Positions 7,981 to 13,587 of a stretch of 20,191 nucleotides of DNA are shown piece by piece (the stretch's first letter is position 1; each line of letters opens with the position of its first letter). Below the pieces are notes generated by a model, which had not been told where the DNA came from, did not search any database, and worked only from the letters and a program-made list of their open reading frames with translations. The translations under genes and the position numbers were made by a program. This DNA comes from a virus: IMG/VR virus record IMGVR_UViG_3300027905_000037, positions 1-20,191 of that record; one strand, written 5' to 3'.

Positions 7981-8010
7981 TCGGGCCGGCCGCTCAAATG
8001 GCCGGCCCGG
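7981..8010 (+). terminator. GC-rich perfect hairpin after the major capsid gene
   Basis: GGGCCGGCC (7983-7991) and GGCCGGCCC (8000-8008) are exact inverted repeats around an 8-nt loop. A C-G pair and a T-G wobble extend the stem. The following sequence is pyrimidine-rich (about 8012-8034) but lacks an immediate U run. It could be a partial terminator that reduces expression after capsid, or an mRNA-stabilising 3' structure. Which of these is not visible in the sequence. Confidence 0.55.
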
Positions 8011-8048
8011 ATCTCATCACTTTCTCTTTCTCTTGGGAGTTGGCTGCT

Positions 8049-8600
8049 ATGGCTGACATCATGCTCCAAAAACACATCGGCGACTTGATTGATCTCAAGG
8101 CGCTGTCTTCCTCGCTCTCCTGGACCGCCGGTGGCGCTTCGGATAGCGTGACTTGGACCGGGATCTCGATTGATCGCGGCGGTGCTTTCGCGACCGGCGC
8201 GCTGCCGCGCACGCTCGATGCCGCGTTGCTCTTCGACGCAACGCTCGCCTCGGGCAAGTCGCTCTCGGTCTATTGGGACGTGCAGCACTCGCCCGATAAC
8301 TCGACGTGGTCGGACTACGCGACCGAAGCGTCTCAGGTGGTTGCGACGGGACAATCGGGCGGCGGCCGAGCTATTGGCGTCTCGCGCCTTACGCTGAGCT
8401 CGGCGGACGACCCGAACATTGCCTCGGCGACGAACATCCCGGGCCAGACGCCGACGCCCTCGATCAATCTCGGCTCCGCGGCGCGGTATATTCGGCTCAA
8501 TGTAGTGCCGCATCTTGCCAGCACCGGGACGGACACCGGGGTCATCGCCGCGGTCGGCGTCTTCGCCGGCTTCGATATCCTGCAGGCGCCGAGCTCGTAA
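8049..8600 (+). CDS. Putative capsid decoration/cement-like protein
   Basis: A 183-residue protein; GGGAG at 8035-8039 supports the ATG at 8049 over the upstream in-frame ATG at 7998, which lies in the hairpin loop. The sequence is beta-rich: SLSVYWDVQHSPDNSTW looks like the strand-loop-strand seen in phage proteins that read as a measured-value-plus-deviation fold, and ARYIRLNVVPHLASTG resembles the last strands. Placement right after capsid, small size and beta-rich character suggest a head decoration or cement protein, but I do not recognise a specific family. The related-looking gene at 14781 shares the short W-containing strand pattern (AYIQTSLDQGQTWFDI). It is a candidate substrate for the downstream enzymes, by proximity only. 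Confidence 0.55.
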   Translation: MADIMLQKHIGDLIDLKALSSSLSWTAGGASDSVTWTGISIDRGGAFATGALPRTLDAALLFDATLASGKSLSVYWDVQHSPDNSTWSDYATEASQVVATGQSGGGRAIGVSRLTLSSADDPNIASATNIPGQTPTPSINLGSAARYIRLNVVPHLASTGTDTGVIAAVGVFAGFDILQAPSS

Positions 8601-8605
8601 GGCGC

Positions 8606-9808
8606 GTGTCAACCGGCCTCTATGTCCACACGCCCGGCCGCTTGTCGCGGTGGGGCGTCGTGGACGTGGGCCTCAAGTGCGTCCACAAGTGCAAGTTCTG
8701 CTACTACTCGTTCCTTGACGGGTCGCCCGATCAGTTCGCCGGCATGGCGCACGCGAAGTTCCAAGCGGTTGAGCACCTGAACGCACTTGTGGATTCGCTG
8801 GCGCAGAACGGCTTTGTCGGATTTGATGTAACCGGCGGCGAGCCCGCGCTCTCGCCCTCGATTGTCCAGATCGTCAGGCGCGCCGTTGAGCATGGGTTAG
8901 CGGCTCGGATCATCACGCTCGGCCAATACTTAATGCGCGCGATGAGAAGCGCGCCCGGCCATGCTCGGCTGATCGACGGGCTGCTCGAGGCCGGCGTCGC
9001 CGACTTCTTGCTCTCGATTCACGCTGTCGAGCCGGAAGCCTTCGACGCCATCACCGGCGGCTCATGGATCGCGATGCGGAGCGCGATGGAATACCTCGAC
9101 GAAAAAGGTTTCGACTACTGCTCGAACACGACGGTCTTCGAGGACAATTTTCGCTCATTGCCCGCGATCGCGCGCGAGCTCGCCAAGCACCGCGTCTATG
9201 TTGCGAACTTTATCGTGATGAACGCCTACTATGCTTGGGGGCGCCCCGACGCGCCGACGCGGAAGGTTCAAGCGCATTACAGCGAAATCCGGCCTTATCT
9301 TCTGGAGGCTCGCGATCTGCTTGAGGAGGCGGGCATCGCGGTCAATGTCCGCTATGCGCCGCTTTGCACGATGCGAGGGATGGAGCGCAATCTCGTCGGG
9401 ATCGCTGGCGTTCGCCACGACCCCCACGAATGGATGAACGCGATCGACCACATGAGGCCTGGCCCCGGCGCCGAAATGGGCCGCCGCCTCGCGCTCCACG
9501 ATTACCAGATGCAATATAGGCTCGAACCTCCCACCTCTGCCGGCACCGTCGCGCATCGCGCCGACAAGATCTTCCCGAAGAAATGTCGATCATGCCGCGC
9601 GATCTCGATCTGCGACGGCATTGATCGCCGTTATCTGTGCGAATGTGGCACCGACGAACTTGAGCCCTATTCTCAATTCCGCGGTGATCTATTAGATCGC
9701 GAGCGGTTGGCATATCTTCCCGCCTTCGTTGTCAAGACGGCACCCTATGCCGACGCGTGCCGGGCGGTTTCGTCCATGCTGAGAGGTGATCATGTGGTTG
9801 CTTCCTAG
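8606..9808 (+). CDS. Radical SAM enzyme with C-terminal Cys-rich (SPASM-like) tail
   Basis: A 400-residue protein from a GTG at 8606, five bases after the previous stop, with AAGG at 8599-8602; the reading frame open further upstream is a shadow of the previous gene. The [4Fe-4S] motif CVHKCKFC is exactly C-x3-C-x2-C (C25, C29, C32), followed by an aromatic (Y33). The SAM-binding VTGGEPALS motif is at residues 75-83 (GGE 77-79). The C-terminus has C327, C330, C336, C345 and C347 (KKCRSCRAISICDGI, YLCECGTDEL), a likely auxiliary Fe-S or metal site. Such proteins act on peptides, sugars or nucleotides; the substrate here is unknown. The end overlaps the next gene by 17 bp, so the two are translationally coupled. 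Confidence 0.9.
   Translation: MSTGLYVHTPGRLSRWGVVDVGLKCVHKCKFCYYSFLDGSPDQFAGMAHAKFQAVEHLNALVDSLAQNGFVGFDVTGGEPALSPSIVQIVRRAVEHGLAARIITLGQYLMRAMRSAPGHARLIDGLLEAGVADFLLSIHAVEPEAFDAITGGSWIAMRSAMEYLDEKGFDYCSNTTVFEDNFRSLPAIARELAKHRVYVANFIVMNAYYAWGRPDAPTRKVQAHYSEIRPYLLEARDLLEEAGIAVNVRYAPLCTMRGMERNLVGIAGVRHDPHEWMNAIDHMRPGPGAEMGRRLALHDYQMQYRLEPPTSAGTVAHRADKIFPKKCRSCRAISICDGIDRRYLCECGTDELEPYSQFRGDLLDRERLAYLPAFVVKTAPYADACRAVSSMLRGDHVVAS
9782..9791 (+). promoter_or_regulatory. Near-consensus Shine-Dalgarno deciding the GT start
   Basis: AGAGGTGATC directly precedes the ATG at 9792 and closely matches the 16S-complementary consensus AGGAGGTGATC. It lies within the radical SAM coding sequence. It favours ATG 9792 over the in-frame GTG at 9786, which falls within the Shine-Dalgarno itself. 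Confidence 0.6.
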
Positions 9809-11267
9809 CCTAAACCGAGTGGAGAAGCTTCGCCGCTTCTTCGAAGCTTGTCATACGACCGGCGTCTCGACACCCGGGATGGTGCTCATTGACGAAGACG
9901 ACTTTGCCGCAAATCAGGACGATTATCGCCGCATAGTGTTGCCTCTCGGCTGGCATCTGTGCCGCACCATTGGGCGCACGCAAGGCGACAAGATTCGCGA
10001 AGTCTGGGAGGAGATCAAATCCTGCGCTTGGTTCGGCCTGATCGGCGATGACAATATACCGGAGACCCAATTCTGGGACCGGCGCCTCATCGATGCGCTG
10101 GATGATCAGAACCTGATCGTCTCCTGCAATGACGGCTGGCAAGCGCCGAAGCGGCTGGCAAATTGCTGGATCATGTCCGGTGATCTCGTCCGCACGGCGG
10201 GCTATATTTTCGCGCCCGGCATGCACCATCTATTCGTCGATGATATGTGGGAGACGATCGGCCTCGAGGCCTCCTGCTGGCGATGCCTGATGGACGTGGT
10301 GGTCCGGCATAATCACGTGATGATCGGCGAGATCGCCGATGAAACGCATCGGGGCGTCTACGGCGATGGCTTCGCCGCGCAGGCCGGCCCCGACCGGAAA
10401 AAAGGATTGTGGGCCGGCGACGAAAGGGCATTCCAGCAATGGCTTTCGTTTGAGCGCCACAGGATCGTGACCGAGATTAAGCGCAAGCGGCCGGCGCCCG
10501 TCGATGATCCGGAGGCGGCGGTGAAGGCAACGCGCCTCGCGCGCGCCAAGTCTCGCTCGCTGATGATCGCGACGCCAGTGGCGCGTCACCCGTGCTACCA
10601 ATACACGGTTTCGCTCATCGATACCGTTCTGATGCTCGATCGGCTCGGCATCAAGCATTGCTTGCAGATGATCGTCGGTTCTTCGAATTTGCCGCGCGCC
10701 CGCAACGAGCTCTGCGCTCGGTTTCTCGCGTCGCCATGCACCGACCTGATCTTCATCGACGACGACATGGAATGGCGAGCAAACGACGTCGCAAGACTTC
10801 TTGCATCGAACCAACCGATTGCTGGCGGCGTTGGTCGCAAGCGCGTTGATAAGCCGAACACCGACACCGACGTTTGGTGCGGCGAGCCCTATCTCGGGCC
10901 GGACAATGACGTCGTTCAGGACGAGATGGGTTTCGTTCGCTTCCGCAAGGTCGGCACCGGGTTTCTGAAAATCGCGCGCGAGGCCTTCGAGCAAATCATC
11001 GCGGCGCACCCGGAATGGAAGGGCGCCGGCCACAACGACATGCCACAGCAGGCGCGTGACAATTACTACCGCTTCTTCCGCTTCGCCGAGGATGAGCGCG
11101 AGACGGGCGAGGACTTCGCTTTCTGCGCTGCTTGGCATGATTGCGGCGGCGAAATTTGGATTGATCCCGCCACGTACCTCGGCCACGTCGGCGAGCGGGT
11201 TTATAGGGGCTCGATCAGCGAACTAATGACGCCGCGCAACGCGGCACCCAAAGAGGCGGCGGCATAA
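9792..11267 (+). CDS. Tandem GT-A glycosyltransferase-like protein
   Basis: A 491-residue protein that seems to contain two nucleotide-sugar transferase-like units. The N-terminal unit (about 1-225) opens with strand-turn MWLLPSLNR, has VLIDEDDF (31-38), GLIGDDNIP (82-90, a DxD-type metal site), and VDDMWETIG (149-157). The C-terminal unit (about 255-480) has SLMIATPVARHP, SSNLPRARNELCARFL, the strand LIFIDDDMEW with DDD at 323-325, then GEDFAFCAAW (439-448) and GGEIWIDP with LGHVGERVYRG, a pattern I recognise from family-2-like transferases. It may transfer sugar to a protein or surface glycan. Substrate and activity are not shown. It overlaps the radical SAM gene by 17 bp, implying joint expression. 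Confidence 0.8.
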   Translation: MWLLPSLNRVEKLRRFFEACHTTGVSTPGMVLIDEDDFAANQDDYRRIVLPLGWHLCRTIGRTQGDKIREVWEEIKSCAWFGLIGDDNIPETQFWDRRLIDALDDQNLIVSCNDGWQAPKRLANCWIMSGDLVRTAGYIFAPGMHHLFVDDMWETIGLEASCWRCLMDVVVRHNHVMIGEIADETHRGVYGDGFAAQAGPDRKKGLWAGDERAFQQWLSFERHRIVTEIKRKRPAPVDDPEAAVKATRLARAKSRSLMIATPVARHPCYQYTVSLIDTVLMLDRLGIKHCLQMIVGSSNLPRARNELCARFLASPCTDLIFIDDDMEWRANDVARLLASNQPIAGGVGRKRVDKPNTDTDVWCGEPYLGPDNDVVQDEMGFVRFRKVGTGFLKIAREAFEQIIAAHPEWKGAGHNDMPQQARDNYYRFFRFAEDERETGEDFAFCAAWHDCGGEIWIDPATYLGHVGERVYRGSISELMTPRNAAPKEAAA

Positions 11268-11415
11268 GCGGCCGCGCGAGGATTGAACCATGTCAGAGAG
11301 CGCGCGCCTTGTGCCGCATGGCGTCTCCGGCTCGACGCCGATCAACGCCGACGTAACCAATCTCGGTTCGGCCGTTCCAGTGAAAGTGACACTGACGGCG
11401 AACGGAATTATGCAC

Positions 11416-11445
11416 TTGACAAAGTGGCCGCTAGGGATTGATATT
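11416..11445 (+). promoter_or_regulatory. Candidate sigma70-type promoter spanning the left junction of the insert
   Basis: A perfect -35 TTGACA lies at 11416-11421. After 18 bp comes GATATT (11440-11445), four of six matches to the -10; TGATAT with a 17-bp spacer is an alternative. The -35 belongs to the interrupted gene and the -10 to the inserted DNA. The ATG of the membrane protein at 11484 is about 38 bp further on. Confidence 0.4.
11425..11431 (+). repeat. 7-bp direct repeat TGGCCGC, left copy at insertion boundary
   Basis: An identical TGGCCGC occurs at 12322-12328, 897 bp away. Both copies are read in the same phase (TGG CCG C..), so removing the interval restores a continuous ORF. 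This could be a target duplication or a microhomology junction. Confidence 0.55.
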
Positions 11446-11483
11446 TCCCAGGAGCCGCGCGGACTTTCGTCGAGAGCGCTGAA

Positions 11484-12272
11484 ATGCTGGATCAGATCGG
11501 CACATTTCTGCGCCTCGTATGGGCCGAATGGTCCAGTCGCGTGACGGGTTCGCTCAGCGCCTTTCTTGTATTGGCTGGTCTCTGCATCAGCATCGCGGGA
11601 ACTTTTGGGGCTAAGATACCAAGTGAATCGATTTTACAACTTGTGACGTGGGCGCTGGCGGCACTCTTCGGCGCCCAAGCTGCATTCTCTATTTGGGCAC
11701 GGGAGCATCAGGCCAGAATAGAAGTAGAGCGCAAACTTGCAGAAAAAACGACACCGAACTTTACCGTATCATTCGACCAAGAGCGCGGCGGTATCGTGAA
11801 CGCAGTAGATCAAACAAAAATCGAGATGCCAGGAACATATGGGGGAACCATTTTCAGGCCCGGTCCATCATACAATGCGTCGTGCCTGCGTATTCTTATA
11901 AAAACGAAGTCCGATGTACCGGTTAAGAGATGCCAGGCTTTTATTTTGTCTCTGGAAAAACAAGCGCAGCCTGACGAGGCATTTATCTACGTTGAGCTTC
12001 CGCAGCGTATCCCATTGCAGACGGGACCGTTCGAAGTATTACCAAACATTCCTTACCCCGTTGATTTCATGAAGGCCAGCGACCAGAACAATAAGCTTGT
12101 GAGAACCGGAGAATGGCCGAATGTTTTGGCGCGAGCATTCGACGATCTAGCCACATATCGTTTCACTATCGCTGTGAATGGTGATGGCATCACTGCCAAG
12201 CCGATCAAGGTGGACGTAGTGTGGCGTGGACAATGGGACACAATCTCCGCCAGCCAGGTTCACGAAACTTGA
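11484..12272 (+). CDS. Two-TM membrane protein of unknown function, cargo of the insert
   Basis: A 262-residue protein. Two predicted membrane helices are visible: about 22-42 (GSLSAFLVLAGLCISIAGT) and 50-71 (ILQLVTWALAALFGAQAAFS). A short charged helix follows (REHQARIEVERKLAEK), then a soluble, strand-rich domain from about 92 to the end. The N-terminus has Trp and acidic residues (RLVWAEWSS). I recognise no named family. The base composition is lower in GC than in all neighbours, which points to separate acquisition. Only a weak Shine-Dalgarno (GAGAG, 11472-11476) precedes the ATG. Membrane-bound phage cargo proteins of this kind can act in superinfection exclusion or host modification, but nothing in the sequence proves this. 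Confidence 0.75.
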   Translation: MLDQIGTFLRLVWAEWSSRVTGSLSAFLVLAGLCISIAGTFGAKIPSESILQLVTWALAALFGAQAAFSIWAREHQARIEVERKLAEKTTPNFTVSFDQERGGIVNAVDQTKIEMPGTYGGTIFRPGPSYNASCLRILIKTKSDVPVKRCQAFILSLEKQAQPDEAFIYVELPQRIPLQTGPFEVLPNIPYPVDFMKASDQNNKLVRTGEWPNVLARAFDDLATYRFTIAVNGDGITAKPIKVDVVWRGQWDTISASQVHET

Positions 12273-12280
12273 ATTAAATT

Positions 12281-12306
12281 AGGGGCGTAGTGCCTTTCCG
12301 CCCTTT
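12281..12306 (+). terminator. Weak hairpin at the end of the membrane protein gene
   Basis: AGGGGCG (12281-12287) can pair with CGCCCTT (12299-12305), with one G-T wobble and an 11-nt loop, followed by only TTT overlapping the stem end. It lies 8 bp after the stop of the cargo gene, so a weak terminator is plausible. Confidence 0.3.
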
Positions 12307-12321
12307 ACCCACAGATTTCTT

Positions 12322-12328
12322 TGGCCGC
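12322..12328 (+). repeat. 7-bp direct repeat TGGCCGC, right copy at insertion boundary
   Basis: Identical to 11425-11431. See the left copy for the in-phase junction that it defines. Confidence 0.55.
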
Positions 12329-12441
12329 GTTTCACTGGCGCCGCGGGCGGTGAATATCCGCGGACCATTCTCTCAGGAACGGTTCTCTATCTACTCGCCT
12401 ATGAGGCCGCCGCGCTCAAAGCCGCTGGAGGCGCCACGTAA
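12322..12441 (+). pseudogene. 3' half of the interrupted small gene
   Basis: This start-less open stretch reads WPRFTGAAGGEYPRTILSG through AYEAAALKAAGGAT and stops at TAA 12439-12441. The protein-like composition and codon use match the phage genes, not the insert. It is in phase with 11290-11424 when the two TGGCCGC copies are joined, which gives one 84-residue product. The frame stays open leftward only to a TAG at 12280-12282, with no start codon of its own. Confidence 0.6.
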
Positions 12442-12635
12442 TCGGCCCGCACGAGGGCCGGATAACGCCGCCAGCCATTCGCAAAAAGATTGCGGCGAAG
12501 TTGGCCGGGCGGGTATTCTCGGAAGATCGCAAGGCGAATCTCGGAAAACCCAAGTCCCCGGCTGCCAGAGAAAATATGCGAGCTGCCTGGGTCCTTCGCC
12601 GTGCAGCGCGGAACGAACTCAGGAACTCGCCGTGA
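12438..12635 (+). pseudogene. Start-less basic small ORF, NUMOD3-like motif (possible lost GTG start)
   Basis: This frame reads like real coding sequence: an Arg/Lys-rich 65-residue product with AIRKKIAAKLAGRVFSEDRK and then GKPKSPAARENMRAAW, which weakly resembles the NUMOD3 helix-turn motif found in phage nucleases. Its TGA (12633-12635) overlaps the next GTG start (12632). No ATG, GTG or TTG is found near its beginning; the codon at 12438 is GTA, overlapping the previous TAA. A GTG there (overlap GTGA, as elsewhere in this operon) would have been a normal start, so a single G to A change could have removed it. A TTG at 12501 would give only 44 residues. Confidence 0.4.
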
Positions 12636-12859
12636 CCAAACTTGTGCGATTCACGAAACCGATGCGGCCCTTTGGCATCGGAGATCAACGGCTCGTGCCC
12701 GACGATGTTGCGGCGCGACTTGCGGCGGAGGGCGTGATCGAGCCGAACCCGCCGGACTTCCCCGCGAATCCACCGCGTCAGGTGGGCGCCCCAGAGCCGG
12801 CGCGCAAGCCGCACCGCCGGTTCGTCCCTGCGCTCGGCCAAACCTATTTGACGAAATGA
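12632..12859 (+). CDS. Small connector-region protein
   Basis: Starts at a GTG at 12632 with AGGA at 12620-12623 and gives 75 residues; the frame open upstream to 12290 crosses the interrupted gene and the start-less ORF and is not believable. MTKLVRFTKPMRPFGIGDQ is followed by VPDDVAARLAAEGVIEPNPPD and a basic Pro-rich tail ending LGQTYLTK. It matches the general pattern of a small phage protein with an FxKPMRPYxxGD-like start and a degradation-like VxxAxKLxAEG helix that I have seen in head-tail regions, but I cannot name a family. Its TGA overlaps a following ATG (12856-12859). Confidence 0.65.
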   Translation: MTKLVRFTKPMRPFGIGDQRLVPDDVAARLAAEGVIEPNPPDFPANPPRQVGAPEPARKPHRRFVPALGQTYLTK

Positions 12860-12867
12860 GGCTCCCG

Positions 12868-13560
12868 ATGGACCGGATTAGAAATTGCTTCCTTGCGGCG
12901 GCAATGTTCGCGTTTTTGGTGGCCGGCGCGGCGGTCGCACAGCAATACAATCTGCAAGGCGGCGCGCAGGGCCAGTCGGTCGGTTCATCCGTCATCGATG
13001 ATCTCAATATCGCGGGCAATGCGCAGCCGGTCAGCGCCACGAACCCGCTGCCGACGGCACCGCAACAATCGGCCGCGATAACGAATCCAAGTTCGACCTT
13101 GACGCTGCCGGCGGCGACGACCGCCTACACCTCGGGCGAGCTGATCGCCAACAGCGCGACGGCCGGCTCGGTTGTCGTGCCCTCGTTCGCAATCGCGAAC
13201 GTTGGCGGCGGTGCAATAATTCAAAAGGTCCGCCTGAACACAAACGACGCGACCTCGACCGCTTGGCCAGGCAAAGTAATTCAGGTGGACCTTTGGTCCG
13301 CGCCCCCGAGCTTCACTAACGGCGATCGCGGAGCCTTCCTGCCTGCGAGCGGGACCGCCGGCCATCTCGGCGCATTTACTTGCACGATGAGCGCGGAGTA
13401 TGGCGACGGCGCCTATGCCGATTGCGCGCCGACCATTGGCAGCGCCTTGGTTATCCGACTGCCTTCCGGTACCGGGATCTTCTGGACGCTGCAAACCACC
13501 GGCTCCGGCGTCACCGGCGCGAGCAACGTCTTCAGGCTCACGGCGGAAGTGCAGAACTAG
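12868..13560 (+). CDS. Beta-rich phage structural-type protein with a Sec signal peptide
   Basis: A 230-residue product. The ATG at 12868 has GAGG at 12858-12861; an in-frame ATG at 12856 would add four residues. The N-terminus is a textbook signal peptide: basic MDRIRN, hydrophobic FLAAAMFAFLVAGAAVAQQ with an AVA-QQ cleavage-type site at about residue 25. The mature part is Ser/Thr/Ala rich and strand-like, including TAYTSGELIANSATAGSVVV and STAWPGKVIQVDLWSAPPSF, a pattern I recognise from phage structural or fibre-like proteins. Only two Cys occur in its second half. An exported structural-type protein in the head-tail module is unusual. It may act outside the cytoplasm or be a virion protein processed differently. 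Confidence 0.75.
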   Translation: MDRIRNCFLAAAMFAFLVAGAAVAQQYNLQGGAQGQSVGSSVIDDLNIAGNAQPVSATNPLPTAPQQSAAITNPSSTLTLPAATTAYTSGELIANSATAGSVVVPSFAIANVGGGAIIQKVRLNTNDATSTAWPGKVIQVDLWSAPPSFTNGDRGAFLPASGTAGHLGAFTCTMSAEYGDGAYADCAPTIGSALVIRLPSGTGIFWTLQTTGSGVTGASNVFRLTAEVQN

Positions 13561-13587
13561 GCGCATCTCCAGCCCGAGGCCGCAGGC

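Larger units (their letters stand above)
11290..11544 (+). pseudogene. 5' half of a small structural-region gene, interrupted by inserted DNA
   Basis: The ATG at 11290 (upstream GAGG at 11278-11281) starts MSESARLVPHGVSGSTP. The present frame runs on to 11544, but after W46 it enters the lower-GC insert and overlaps the next gene by 61 bp, so the tail is probably not native. If positions 11425 and 12322 are joined (both begin TGGCCGC and both are in the same phase), the frame continues into WPRFTGAAGG and ends at TAA 12439-12441. That gives an intact 84-residue protein, 45 codons from here and 39 from the far side. I recognise no family; location suggests a small virion or assembly protein. 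Confidence 0.6.
11432..12321 (+). other. Inserted lower-GC cargo segment (moron-like)
   Basis: This segment lies between the two TGGCCGC copies and interrupts an 84-codon gene. Sampled 60-base blocks (11701-11760 and 11821-11880) are about half G+C, clearly lower than the neighbouring capsid and terminase genes. Codon use changes too, with more AAA, ATA and TTT. It carries one gene, the membrane protein at 11484-12272, with a possible promoter at the left and a weak hairpin at the right. There is no transposase and I found no convincing terminal inverted repeats, so how it arrived is not known. Confidence 0.55.

Noticed and set aside
8306-8605. N-terminal extension of the radical SAM frame into the preceding gene
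   Set aside because: This part overlaps the coding sequence of the 8049 gene in another frame and has shadow-like composition. The GTG at 8606 gives a natural N-terminus just before the Cys motif.
7680-8612. Minus-strand ORF (310 codons) opposite capsid end and decoration gene
   Set aside because: Arg/Asp-rich shadow with no domain pattern and no promoter or ribosome site, overlapping the hairpin and two plus-strand genes.
10230-11186. Minus-strand ORF (318 codons) opposite the GT gene
   Set aside because: Antisense shadow of a protein with clear GT-A motifs.
11405-12276. GAATTA direct repeat at 11405-11410 and 12271-12276 as the insertion boundaries
   Set aside because: Joining at GAATTA puts the two gene halves in different frames, whereas TGGCCGC keeps the frame. 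The 6-bp match is easily due to chance in AT-rich sequence.
12490-12867. Upstream extension of the signal-peptide protein frame
   Set aside because: The extension is a shadow of the 12632 gene, and a true signal peptide begins at ATG 12868.
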